Positions 34,737-43,292 of a stretch of 64,000 nucleotides of DNA are shown one piece after another. The DNA lies in the NCBI RefSeq assembly GCF_023061135.1, contig NZ_JAKGAN010000011.1, positions 1 through 64,000 of the forward strand. Direction: 5' to 3'. Position numbers and translations under genes: made by a program. How positions within the stretch are numbered: position 1 is the first letter of the stretch; the number at the start of each line of letters is the position of its first letter. This DNA comes from Chromohalobacter sarecensis (GTDB lineage Bacteria; Pseudomonadota; Gammaproteobacteria; Pseudomonadales; Halomonadaceae). Below the pieces are notes generated by a model. That model searched no databases. It was not told the DNA's origin and worked only from the letters and a program-made list of their open reading frames with translations.

Positions 34737-37048
34737 CAAGCGTCTCCTCGTGGACCGGGCCTGAGCAAGTAGACCAGCCCCCACACCGCGGCCAGGCCGA
34801 TCAGGCACGTCAGGCCGAGATAGTGAAGCGCCGGGGTGGCACTGAACGCGAGCAGCCCGAAGGCCAGCAGACTGGTCAGCGTGGACAGGCTGATGGCCAG
34901 CCAGGCGGCGGCCTGGCGGGGATGCTCGGCATTGAAGATACCCGCATCGAGGCCGATGCCCAAGACCAGCAATAGCCCCAACTGACTGAAAACGTTGAGC
35001 GGAATACCGGTTACCGCGAAGCTCGTCAATACGATCAGCGTAGCGCCCAGCGGAGGGACCAGCACTCGCCAGGTACGCCGACGATAGCGCAGGCTCAGCC
35101 CTACGCCCAGCAAAACCAGGCCCAGCGCCAGCCATTCGGCGATATGCGTGCGTAGCTCGCCGAGGAGCCCCGACAGGCGTTCGATGCGATCGACATAGGT
35201 GACGCCGGGCGTATCGGCGGCGAGTTGCCGCAAAGGCGCCTCGCCGTCGCCATCCGCGACGCCTTGAAGCGCCACGCTGGCGGCGACGTCGCCGTCCTCG
35301 GTCTCGCCCAGCCACAAGCGGCGTTGAGACTCCCCGAGCGGCGAGTCGAGCCAGGTGGCGACATCCAGCAGCGGGCTCTCATCGAGGCGCGCGCGGGCGC
35401 GTTCGGCCAGCGTGTCCGGCAGGTTCGCACGTGCGAAGAGGGTCTCGAGCGGGGTCTGGTAAAGGCGTTCGACACGCGCCAGGTCGGCGTTTTGTCGCTC
35501 GGGCGGCGGCACGCTGTCGGCAAGATCGAGGTGTCCGCTGATCACGCCCTGGTCTTCTAGCGCGTCCAGCGGCGTGTGCAGGGCGTCGAGCCGCGAGAGC
35601 AACGCGGCCTCATCGTCGCCGCGCACCAGCAGGTAGTGCGTGCCGGTATCGTTGCCGAAGTGTCGCTGCACGATGCGCTCCTGCTCGAGCAAGGCATCGG
35701 GCGATGAACTGAGCAGCCGCAGGCTGTCGTCGCTGTGCAGGCGCCAGATACAGACCGCCACCAGGATCATTGCGACCACGCCGACGATGCCGGGCTTGAG
35801 GCGCCACGGTGAGCGAGTGAGGCGTTCCCAGCGCGTCGCCAGGCGCGCGGTGGCCGGCGAGATGGGCAGGCGCAGGCGGGGTAGCCACAGTACCACCGAG
35901 AGCCAGGCGCCCAGCAGCCCCAGCGCGGCGAAGACCGCCATCTGACGCAGTCCCGGTAGCGGCGTGAAGGTCTGGGCAAGATACGCGACCAGGCTCGATG
36001 CCAGGCCCAGCGCGAGTCCGGGGAGCAGGGCGCGGAGACGAAAGGCGCGACCCGCGATGGCGCGATGACTCTGCAGATGCAGGGCGTAATCGATGGCGAT
36101 GCCGATCAGGCTGGCGCCGAAGGCCAGCGTCAGCAAGTGCAGGCTGCCGAACAAGGCCAGCGTCAGGGTCAGCGCCATCAACAGGCCGCTGCCCAGCGGC
36201 AACAGCAATGCAAGCAGCACGCGCGGCGAGCGAAAGACGATCAGCAGTACCGCGACCAGACCGAGCAATGCGCCCAGGCCGATGGTCGAGATCTCGTGCT
36301 TGGCTTGCTCGGCGCCGGCCGCGGCATGAAAGATCAGCCCCGAGCGCAATAGCGTCGCCTCGGGGTGGGCGGCCTGAAAATCCGCCAATGCCGTGGTCAG
36401 AGGCTGTTGGGCGTCCGGGGCATAGGGCGAGGCGGCGAGCTCGCCGATCAGCAGATCGAAACGCTGGTCGTCGATAGCGACGCTCAAACGGCCGTCGCGC
36501 GGGGTGACGCGGCTCGTGGTGCGTTCCTCGAGCCAGGCATCGAGCAGCCCGAACGGGTCGCGGCGCGGATCCGGGCGTGCGGCGGGCGAGAAAAGCGCCT
36601 GCAGTGCGGGCTCGACCAGTGATTCACCGCCGTCGGCATCGATGGCCTGGCGTATCTCGGGGGTCAGCAGGCGATAGCGATAGGTGTCGAGTGCCGCCTG
36701 AGGATCGTCGTCGAGCAGGTCGGTGTCGCGCCAGGTCAGGGTGTCGATCACCGACGCCGCGTCGCTATCCCCGCTGAGTGCCTCGGCCAGCGCGGGCGTG
36801 GTGTTCGACAGATCGTCGGCGTGCACCAGCAGCACGAAACGGTCCTCGAAGCTCGTGCCCAGCTTGGCGCTGGCGCGTTCCACGAGTGGAGCCTGGCGGT
36901 CCTCCGGCAGCATGGCGGTCAGCCGGGTGTCCGCAGGTAGACCGTCGCGCAGCAGCCAGCCGAGTGCCACCAGGCACACGAGATGGGCAACCAGCCAGGC
37001 CCAGGCAAGGTAACGGGGGGCGCGCGTGGCGGTGGGCAAGGGCGGCAT
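34736..37048 (-). CDS. RND/MMPL-superfamily exporter of the polyene cluster
   Basis: A 770-residue inner-membrane protein. An N-terminal helix precedes a large periplasmic domain, then five to six helices (IGLGALLGLVAVLLIVFRSPRVLLALLLPL, FGASLIGIAIDYALHLQSHRAIAG), and this layout repeats (WLALGLVLLGVGLSLRYRR, LLLVLGIGLDAGIFNAEHPRQAAAWLAISLSTLTSLLAFGLLAFSATPALHYLGL). The Asp in IDYALHL is the likely proton-relay residue. It is homologous to COG4258 exporters in aryl-polyene clusters and probably extracts the lipid product from the inner membrane and hands it to the LolA-like carrier. Confidence 0.85.
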   Translation of the reverse strand: MPPLPTATRAPRYLAWAWLVAHLVCLVALGWLLRDGLPADTRLTAMLPEDRQAPLVERASAKLGTSFEDRFVLLVHADDLSNTTPALAEALSGDSDAASVIDTLTWRDTDLLDDDPQAALDTYRYRLLTPEIRQAIDADGGESLVEPALQALFSPAARPDPRRDPFGLLDAWLEERTTSRVTPRDGRLSVAIDDQRFDLLIGELAASPYAPDAQQPLTTALADFQAAHPEATLLRSGLIFHAAAGAEQAKHEISTIGLGALLGLVAVLLIVFRSPRVLLALLLPLGSGLLMALTLTLALFGSLHLLTLAFGASLIGIAIDYALHLQSHRAIAGRAFRLRALLPGLALGLASSLVAYLAQTFTPLPGLRQMAVFAALGLLGAWLSVVLWLPRLRLPISPATARLATRWERLTRSPWRLKPGIVGVVAMILVAVCIWRLHSDDSLRLLSSSPDALLEQERIVQRHFGNDTGTHYLLVRGDDEAALLSRLDALHTPLDALEDQGVISGHLDLADSVPPPERQNADLARVERLYQTPLETLFARANLPDTLAERARARLDESPLLDVATWLDSPLGESQRRLWLGETEDGDVAASVALQGVADGDGEAPLRQLAADTPGVTYVDRIERLSGLLGELRTHIAEWLALGLVLLGVGLSLRYRRRTWRVLVPPLGATLIVLTSFAVTGIPLNVFSQLGLLLVLGIGLDAGIFNAEHPRQAAAWLAISLSTLTSLLAFGLLAFSATPALHYLGLTCLIGLAAVWGLVYLLRPGPRGDA

Positions 37049-37068
37049 GAGGGGTTCTCTCGATCCGG

Positions 37069-37665
37069 TCAGCGGGTATCGGCGTCGGGGAGGGCGTCGA
37101 TCGCTTCAGGCGTCAGCGGCGCCTGGTCGCTGAAGTCGACGCTCAGGCGGTCGCCATCGGCGGTGTGCATCTCCAGATGCTCGACGTAGCGGCCGCCGGT
37201 CAGGCGAATCTCGCCGATGCGTTCGGCGAGGGCCGAGTCGCGGGGCGTGAGCTCGACTCGCCAGTCGTCGGCGTCGCCTTCGAGGGTCTGGGTAAAGCGT
37301 GCGTCCAGCGCCGACCAGTCGCCGCCGAGCAGGCGCAGCAATAGCGCGGCGATCTGCTCGCGACCCGCCTGACGGGCGCTTTCCGACTGCGTGGCGTCAT
37401 CGGCATCGGCCGGTGTGAGTACCAGTGTGTCCTCCACGGGCGTTTCCAGTTGCCAGACGACCTTCTCGTCGCGCACATAGGCGAAGCGCCCCTGGCTTTC
37501 GAGCTGCGTATCGACATCGGCGAGCCAACGGGTCTGCGTGAAGTGGCCTTCCAACGCCGGGGTCTGCTCAAGACGTTCCTGCAGTGCCTGGCGGTCGAAG
37601 GCGTGCGCGGCGAGCGGCAGCCCGACGAGCCCCAGGCAGGCGTAGGCGATCAAGCGGCGCATCAT
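37069..37665 (-). CDS. LolA-like outer-membrane lipid carrier of the polyene cluster
   Basis: A 198-residue periplasmic protein. A signal peptide (LIAYACLGLVGLPLAAHA) is followed by a LolA-type sheet: ALEGHFTQTRWLADVDTQLESQGRFAYVRDEKVVWQLETPVEDTLVLTP. The frame extends 44 codons upstream, but the GGGAG ribosome site places the start at MMRRLI. Cluster paralogues of LolA carry the hydrophobic polyene across the periplasm. Only 20 bases separate it from the exporter gene. Confidence 0.8.
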   Translation of the reverse strand: MMRRLIAYACLGLVGLPLAAHAFDRQALQERLEQTPALEGHFTQTRWLADVDTQLESQGRFAYVRDEKVVWQLETPVEDTLVLTPADADDATQSESARQAGREQIAALLLRLLGGDWSALDARFTQTLEGDADDWRVELTPRDSALAERIGEIRLTGGRYVEHLEMHTADGDRLSVDFSDQAPLTPEAIDALPDADTR

Positions 37666-37703
37666 GTGCTTTCTCCCGTGTCGAGATGAGGCGACGATGA
37701 AAC

Positions 37704-38675
37704 TTAGTCGTCGTCTTTGTGCGTTGTCGAAGAAGCCCAGAAAGGGAAGAAGTTGAACCATTGCAGTGGCTGGCGCTGGCATTGATCGGTCAGCCACTGT
37801 ACGTAACGGCGCATGGCTTGTTCGCGCCAGGCATCGCGCTCGACGCGTTTGACGTGGGTAGTGTCGTCGAAGTCATTGAATTCCACTCGGTAGCCCTCGG
37901 CGTCACGCAGGCAGGCCACCGTGTAGAGCGGGCAGCGCAGCAGGGTGGCCAGATGGAACGGGCCTTCGGGAAAGGCAGCGGGCGCGCCCAGGAAGTCGAG
38001 CGTCTGGGTGCGGCCACCGTCGTGAAGTGGCACGCGGTCGGCGGCGATCATCACGAAGTGCCCTTGTTGAATGCGCTCGGCGAGCAGCATGGCGGTGGCC
38101 GGGGTGATCTCGCTGACCTCGATGATCTCCGGCGCGCGGCGCAGGTTGCTGCGGGCCAGCAGCTCGTTGAACTTGCTGGCGTTGCGGGTGTGCATGATCT
38201 GCACCACGTGGAAGTCGTCGCGACGTTCCTGCATGGCGCTGCATATTTCCAGGTTGCCGACGTGCGAGACCAGTACCAGGCCGCCGCGCCCGCTGCGGAT
38301 GGCGGCGTCGAGGCGGGCACGGTCTTCGCCGTCGACACGCGCTTCCAGCGTGCGCCCGCTCCAGGCATCAATCTTGTCCATCAGCATGCCGCCGAAGACC
38401 AGGAAATGGCGCAGGCTCAACCAGTGCACGCAGCGCGGCGCACGCCCGGCATAGAGTGGCCAGATGCGCTTGAGATAATCCTGCGACGCCTGGCGGGGAA
38501 TGTGGCGTATCGCATAGTAGTAAAGGATGACCGGCACCAGCATGAGCCGAAACGGCCAGCGTCCCAGGTGGCGGCGAATCCAGATCATCAGGCGCATGCC
38601 GGCCAAGGTGCCGGACTCCTGAACGCGCGACCAGTGCTGTGCGTCGCGTTGCGTGTCGTCGTCGCTGGGGGTCAT
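37704..38675 (-). CDS. Lysophospholipid/lipid A-type acyltransferase (LpxL/HtrB superfamily)
   Basis: A 323-residue protein. The catalytic HX4E motif is at His138-Glu143 (LVLVSHVGNLEI). Downstream blocks ERIQQGHFVMIAADRVPLHDGG and FLGAPAAFPEGPFHLATLL fit this family. The N-terminal hydrophobic segment around 43-60 anchors it. It is predicted to attach the polyene acyl chain to a lipid or glycan head. In many aryl-polyene clusters this domain is fused to the glycosyltransferase; here it is a separate gene starting inside the stop of that gene. Confidence 0.82.
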   Translation of the reverse strand: MTPSDDDTQRDAQHWSRVQESGTLAGMRLMIWIRRHLGRWPFRLMLVPVILYYYAIRHIPRQASQDYLKRIWPLYAGRAPRCVHWLSLRHFLVFGGMLMDKIDAWSGRTLEARVDGEDRARLDAAIRSGRGGLVLVSHVGNLEICSAMQERRDDFHVVQIMHTRNASKFNELLARSNLRRAPEIIEVSEITPATAMLLAERIQQGHFVMIAADRVPLHDGGRTQTLDFLGAPAAFPEGPFHLATLLRCPLYTVACLRDAEGYRVEFNDFDDTTHVKRVERDAWREQAMRRYVQWLTDQCQRQPLQWFNFFPFWASSTTHKDDD

Positions 38676-39430
38676 CCGGTACTCCTTGTTATTCGCGCAT
38701 GGCGGCATAGCAGGCGTGGCAGCCGCCGCAGCATACCGGCGAGCAAGCGTAAATGCATCGCGGTGAGTTGGCGGTTATCGCGCCACATGGCGAAATGCGA
38801 GACGCCGTCGAGGGGATAACTGACCCGTACGGGCAGGTTCTCGACCGGCCACCCTGCCCATATCCAGCGCACGGGTAACTCGGTGTCGAACTGCATGCGG
38901 TCCCCGCAGGAATGCCGCGCGACCAGGCGATTGGTCGCCGCCACCGGATACAGCTTGACGCCGCACATGGTGTCGCGCAGCGCGAAGGAAAGAGTGCTCA
39001 GCCACACCAGCGAATGGGTCAGATAACGGGCATAGAAGCGGTGGCGCGGCACGCTGGCATCGAAACGTGGATAGCCGATGCGCAGCGTGGTGTCGTCGGC
39101 ATTGAGGTCAGCGAGAAACGGCGGTAGATCGTCGGCGTCGTGCTGGCCATCGGCATCGACTTGCAGGGCGTGCGTGAAGCCCAGCCGCTGTGCCTCGCGC
39201 AGGCCGGCCTTGACCGCCGCGCCCTTGCCTTGGTTGTGCGGCAGTTTGAGCAGATGTGTGCGTGGTGCGCTGGCGAGGCGCTCGAGAACGGCGGCACAGG
39301 CGAGCTCGCAACCGTCATCGACCAATAACAAGGGGACCTCCAGACGGCGTAGCGCCTGGCATGTACGCCCCACCGCGTCGGCGTGGTTGTAGACTGGAAT
39401 AATGACACAGGCACGGGCGTCGTCACGCAT
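38672..39430 (-). CDS. Glycosyltransferase family 2 of the polyene cluster
   Basis: A 252-residue GT-A enzyme. The family opening ACVIIPVYNHADAVGRTCQAL is followed by LLLVDDGCE, the DxD-like HALQVDADGQHDADDL and a C-terminal acceptor region (RMQFDTELPVRWIWAGWPVENLPVRVSY). It resembles dolichol-phosphate-mannose-type or polyprenol transferases. It overlaps the upstream ligase stop by 8 bases and the acyltransferase start downstream by 4. Likely role: adding a sugar to the lipid anchor of the polyene. Confidence 0.82.
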   Translation of the reverse strand: MRDDARACVIIPVYNHADAVGRTCQALRRLEVPLLLVDDGCELACAAVLERLASAPRTHLLKLPHNQGKGAAVKAGLREAQRLGFTHALQVDADGQHDADDLPPFLADLNADDTTLRIGYPRFDASVPRHRFYARYLTHSLVWLSTLSFALRDTMCGVKLYPVAATNRLVARHSCGDRMQFDTELPVRWIWAGWPVENLPVRVSYPLDGVSHFAMWRDNRQLTAMHLRLLAGMLRRLPRLLCRHARITRSTG

Positions 39431-41219
39431 GGCATGCGCCCTCCGGCCGCGTCAGCGTCAGCGTGCCGGTCCCATGAGTACCGCGCTGGCTGGTGAACGT
39501 GAAGCGTAGCCGGATCGTCATGGCGTTGTTATGAGTATCGTCATGAGCGGTTTCATGCGAGCTGTCATACGTGGCGTCGAGCGTCAGGGTGACGCGCTCC
39601 CCCGGTAGCAGCAGCAGGGGAAACTTGATGCGGGTCATGTCGCGGCACACGCCATGCAGACCGAGGCTTTCGCGTGCGGCGTGAAGCGCCCAGCGCACCA
39701 TGACTACGCCCGGTACTACCGGCTGCGTGGCGAAATGGCCTTCGACATAGGCGAGACGTTCGGGCACTTCCAGGGTCAGACGTGCGCTTTGCGGACCGTC
39801 CAGCGTTTCGCCCAGCCAGCGCGGTGCGCGGGGATCGTCGAGATCCGCGAACAGGCGTGATAGGCATGCAGCACCAAGCTTGCCCTGGGCATCGCGGGGC
39901 CAGGCCTTGACGAAGCGCCAGTAGCGTGGCAGCACGACGTTTTCGAAGCGTGGCGCCAGGGCGGCGCGCAGCGTCTGGATCAATCGCCGACGCGTGGCAT
40001 GATCGTGCGGCACGGCCTCGGGCGTGAGCTCGACGATGGCGCCCAGACGGCCATCGCGCCTCGGCAGGGGAGCGCAATGGGCACGGCGCACGTCGGGCAG
40101 TTCGACGAGGGCGCGGTCGAAGGCGGTGAGCGAGACACGCTTGCCGCCGACCTTGGCGATACGGTCGCTGCGCCCGAGCAGTTGAAAACGGGTGTCGTCG
40201 ACGGCCACGCGGTCGGCCTGCAGGGTCCAGGTCGCTGGGTCGGCCAGCCATGGTGTGCGTAGCCACAATTGGTGTTCACTATCGGCACTTATCTCGACGT
40301 CGGGAAATGCCGTCCAGCCAGTATCCCGGGATTGAACGCGCCAAGCGATGCCGCCGGTTTCGGAGCTACCATAGACTTCGCGTACCTCGGCGCCGAGCAG
40401 GCGCTGGGCATGCTCGGCCGCATCGCGCGGCAGGGGCGCGCCGGAAGAATGAATGCGTGCTAGAACGCCGTCGACCGCCGACCAGTCGAGTGTCTCTGGA
40501 AGCCGCTCAAGAGTTGGTGGGGCGCTGATCAGCACCGCCTCGCGCCGGGTTTGCGCATGCCAGTGCGCCAACCACTGATGCAGGGTTTCGGGATAGCGGC
40601 ATACCTCGCTGGCGAAGGGGCTGCGTTCGCACAACGGGCGCAGTATGCCGAACAACAGCCCGTAGATATGCTGATGACTCACCTGACTCAGCGTCAGGCG
40701 TGCCTCGAGCGGCCATAGTGCGGCATGCATGCCAAGCTCCGCGTCGAGCTGGGCGAACGTCTTGTCGAGGCGCTGCGGTTCGCCGGTGGAGCCGGAGGTA
40801 TAGAGACTCACGGCGATGCGCTCCGCCTCGAGCGTGCCCCAGCGCGGCGTGCGTGGGGAAGCGCTCGGCGTCAGGCCGCCGGGAATATCCCCCAGGCGCG
40901 CGGCACCCAGGGCATCGAGGGCCTCGAGTGTCGCCGGGCGCGTGTCGGCCGGTAGGATGACACGGTCGCCGCGCTCCCAGGCAGCGATCAGCGCACAGAC
41001 GAATCGGTAAGGGTCGTGCGTGCTCAGCATCCAGTAATCGGGAGACTCAGTATGCGCGTCCAGGGCCGCCTGCCAGGCGCCGACGTCGGCCTGAAATGTC
41101 GCCAGCGTGTGCCAGGGCGCCTCGGCGTAAGCGTCGGTTTGCCAGGCCACGGCGCGTGCAGGGTCGCGGTCGCGCCACGGGGTGGCCAGCAGTGGGCCGT
41201 GCGCTGCGTCATTCGTCAT
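39423..41219 (-). CDS. Acyl/aryl-AMP ligase fused to ApeI-like dehydratase domain
   Basis: A 598-residue two-domain protein. Residues about 1-470 are an AMP-forming ligase: SLYTSGSTGEPQ (P-loop), EVYGSSETGGIAWR, and the hinge segment FQLLGRSDRIAKVGGKRV followed by PRDAQGKLG, whose Lys is the likely catalytic one. Residues about 475-598 are a FabZ-like hotdog with the active-site His495 in EGHFATQPVVPGVVMVRWAL. The ligase should load the aromatic starter (4-hydroxybenzoate-like) onto the ACP, as ApeH does; the hotdog should pair with the ApeP-like dehydratase. Fusion of these two, usually separate, functions makes channeling plausible. Confidence 0.85.
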   Translation of the reverse strand: MTNDAAHGPLLATPWRDRDPARAVAWQTDAYAEAPWHTLATFQADVGAWQAALDAHTESPDYWMLSTHDPYRFVCALIAAWERGDRVILPADTRPATLEALDALGAARLGDIPGGLTPSASPRTPRWGTLEAERIAVSLYTSGSTGEPQRLDKTFAQLDAELGMHAALWPLEARLTLSQVSHQHIYGLLFGILRPLCERSPFASEVCRYPETLHQWLAHWHAQTRREAVLISAPPTLERLPETLDWSAVDGVLARIHSSGAPLPRDAAEHAQRLLGAEVREVYGSSETGGIAWRVQSRDTGWTAFPDVEISADSEHQLWLRTPWLADPATWTLQADRVAVDDTRFQLLGRSDRIAKVGGKRVSLTAFDRALVELPDVRRAHCAPLPRRDGRLGAIVELTPEAVPHDHATRRRLIQTLRAALAPRFENVVLPRYWRFVKAWPRDAQGKLGAACLSRLFADLDDPRAPRWLGETLDGPQSARLTLEVPERLAYVEGHFATQPVVPGVVMVRWALHAARESLGLHGVCRDMTRIKFPLLLLPGERVTLTLDATYDSSHETAHDDTHNNAMTIRLRFTFTSQRGTHGTGTLTLTRPEGACHA

Positions 41220-41784
41220 CGGGCGTTTTCCTCACCTGGCGGCGGATCAGCCATTCGCCGCCGAACATCATCGCCAGCAGGGTATAGACGATGCCCCCGT
41301 TGTAGAGCGTCCACATGGCCAGGTCGGCGTAGAGTGCGGTCCATAGCGCGATGCTGCCATTGATGGCGAAAAATACGCACCAAGCTTGAGTCACGCGGCG
41401 CGTATAACGCACACCGCGCGGGCCGAGGTTGGGTTCGCGGCGCCGCGCCAGGCGCTCGATGGCACTGGGTGGCCGCGCCAGACTGTAAGCGAAGGCAGCT
41501 AGCATGGCGGTATTGAGAAGCACCGGCCAGGCGCGTACCCCAAGTTCGGCGTGGCCGGCAGCGAGCAGGCCCCCGCCGACGATCAGTAATCCCCAGCCCC
41601 ATCCCCGGCGCGCGGCGGGTAGCCGCCACCAAGCCAGTGCGACGAGGGCGATCAGCAGTGGCCAGGCGCCCAGACGCGGCAGCAAAATGTGCACGGCCAA
41701 CGGCCATCCCAATGCCAGGATGACGAAGAGCAGATTGAGCAGGGCCGAGCGCGGTGCGGTCGACGATGGGGTATGGGAATTCAT
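41209..41784 (-). CDS. Integral membrane protein of the polyene cluster (COG4648-like)
   Basis: A 191-residue protein with about five to six hydrophobic helices. The distinctive mid region AIERLARRREPNLGPRGVRYTRRVTQAWCVFFAINGSIALWTA matches the small membrane proteins of aryl-polyene clusters. The role is unknown; membrane localisation near the acyl-ligase suggests help with assembly or export. It overlaps the ligase gene downstream by 11 bases and follows the ACP gene by 8 bases. Confidence 0.75.
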   Translation of the reverse strand: MNSHTPSSTAPRSALLNLLFVILALGWPLAVHILLPRLGAWPLLIALVALAWWRLPAARRGWGWGLLIVGGGLLAAGHAELGVRAWPVLLNTAMLAAFAYSLARPPSAIERLARRREPNLGPRGVRYTRRVTQAWCVFFAINGSIALWTALYADLAMWTLYNGGIVYTLLAMMFGGEWLIRRQVRKTPDDE

Positions 41785-41792
41785 GCTGGGCT

Positions 41793-42056
41793 CTACGCGG
41801 TGCGACGCTCCTCGACCAGCGCAGCGAGTGTGCGCAGATTGCGGAAGTAGTGGCGTGTTTCGTCACTATCAGCTTCCAGCTTGATGCCGTAGCGCTTCTG
41901 CAGAGCGAGCCCCAGCTCCAGGGCGTCGATGGAGTCCAGGCCGAGACCTTCGACGAACAGCGGCTCGTCGGGATCGATATCCTCCGGCGTGACGTCCTCG
42001 AGTTCGAGGGTGTCGATGATGAGATGCTTGAGCTCGTGTTCCAATTCGCTCGTCAT
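41793..42056 (-). CDS. Acyl carrier protein of the polyene cluster
   Basis: An 87-residue ACP. The phosphopantetheine site is Ser42 in VEGLGLDSIDALELGLALQ. The helical pattern and acidic composition are typical. I start at MTSELE, six bases after GGAG. Most aryl-polyene clusters carry two consecutive ACP genes; I see only one here. The 156 bases up to the next gene hold no second ACP. Confidence 0.88.
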   Translation of the reverse strand: MTSELEHELKHLIIDTLELEDVTPEDIDPDEPLFVEGLGLDSIDALELGLALQKRYGIKLEADSDETRHYFRNLRTLAALVEERRTA

Positions 42057-42212
42057 GGGCGACTCCATTCTCGTCGATGCAGCATAAGGCGTATGTCGTG
42101 TGCGTAAACGTTGCCGACGGCGGGGCGCACTATACCGGCTGGCCTATGATACAGGGTGTAAGCGGTTATAGGGCAGGGCGTCGACGTTCATCGGGGTGAT
42201 CTCGTCCATGCA

Positions 42213-42920
42213 TTATTCGCCGCGCACCAATGACCATGCCTGGCGTGGCCGATGGCAATGGAGTTCGTCGCGTGTGCCGCATAGCCAGTCGATGAGATCG
42301 CTGGGCTGGGGGTGGCTCTCGGCGGTGTCGTCGCTCGTCAGTGGGCGTGGTGTCAGCGCCCAGGCGTCTTGCGTCGGCGTTAACGACACGCGCAGTGCCA
42401 CGGCGGCGGTTTCGATCGGGGTCGTGAAGTGCGCGGTGAAACGTGCGGGGATCGCTTGCTCGGCGAAGGCGATGATGACTGCCGGCTCGCCCTGTGCCAG
42501 ATAGCCACGGGCTTCGACGAGCAGTGCGGCGAATTCGTCGCCCGAGGCGGCGATTGCCTGCTGGGTGCGGCGGTTGCCGCGTCCGATCGAATATACGCCG
42601 GGGATGGCGTTATGCACCGAGAGCCCAAAGCGTGCCGGCGACAATGGCGCTTCTTCTGCCAGGGCATTGAGCATTTCCAGGGTGCGTTCGCCGTCGCCAT
42701 GGCGGGAGGCATACAGCAGGGGGCAGTCGGCGTCGACATCGAGTTCGGCCAGCATGTCGCAGAGTGCGCGACCGATGCCGGTCAAACGGCGTCGCAACAT
42801 GGCCGGCACATGGCCGCCGGCGGGTTTTTCCGCAACGCTGAGGCGGGGCTGCGAGGTATCGCGGCGGCCGGGCTGCCAGGCGCGCCAGTCATGCACGTAC
42901 ATCATGGCCGGTGTCGTCAT
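42213..42920 (-). CDS. Ketosynthase-like chain-length-factor protein (ApeC-like)
   Basis: A 235-residue protein resembling the N-terminal half of beta-ketoacyl synthases (Ketoacyl-synt_2 group): LLYASRHGDGERTLEMLNALAEEAPLSPARFGLSVHNAIPGVYSIG. No catalytic Cys motif is visible, as expected for the chain-length partner that pairs with the ApeO-like ketosynthase at 31679. It is the first gene of the minus-strand aryl-polyene unit, so the cluster promoter probably lies in 42921-43070. Confidence 0.8.
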   Translation of the reverse strand: MTTPAMMYVHDWRAWQPGRRDTSQPRLSVAEKPAGGHVPAMLRRRLTGIGRALCDMLAELDVDADCPLLYASRHGDGERTLEMLNALAEEAPLSPARFGLSVHNAIPGVYSIGRGNRRTQQAIAASGDEFAALLVEARGYLAQGEPAVIIAFAEQAIPARFTAHFTTPIETAAVALRVSLTPTQDAWALTPRPLTSDDTAESHPQPSDLIDWLCGTRDELHCHRPRQAWSLVRGE

Positions 42921-43292
42921 GCAGTCGTTTCCGTTTCGTCGGCGAATGCCGCTGGCTCGATTCGTGGGGTGAATAACAACGTATACAGGCGTTTACCCTA
43001 CCCGAGTCGTAGCATGATGGCTACTGTCTCGGGCCGCCGACAACGGGGCTGTGAGGCGAGGATGGGGAGTAAAAAATGACCGCCCTGGCGGGCGGTCCGG
43101 CCTGAGGCCAAACCCGCATTTGCGGGTGCAGGGAAACGGCACGTGGCGCTGATGTGTGGCGCGCGTGAATCTGTGTGCTGTCAGATGTCAGTCTATGTCA
43201 GCGTCGCGTGACTGGCTGTCAGTCATGGCGGCGAACGACGTAGGTAATGCTTGCGGGGTGGCGCAAGCGACTGGCTATGCACGCGGTGCTCG
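42921..43292. other. Intergenic region upstream of the polyene cluster
   Basis: Contains the probable cluster promoter next to 42920 and, further right, the terminator of the minus-strand KGG-repeat gene (43071-43097). A second hairpin, ACCCGCA-TT-TGCGGGT at 43112-43127, lies beside it. No gene is apparent in the remainder (43130-43290). Confidence 0.5.
43071..43097 (-). terminator. Strong Rho-independent terminator
   Basis: On the minus strand an 8-bp stem GACCGCCC / GGGCGGTC with a 4-base loop is followed by ATTTTTT. It terminates transcripts coming from the KGG-repeat gene (43293-43589) and insulates the polyene cluster promoter. Confidence 0.8.
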
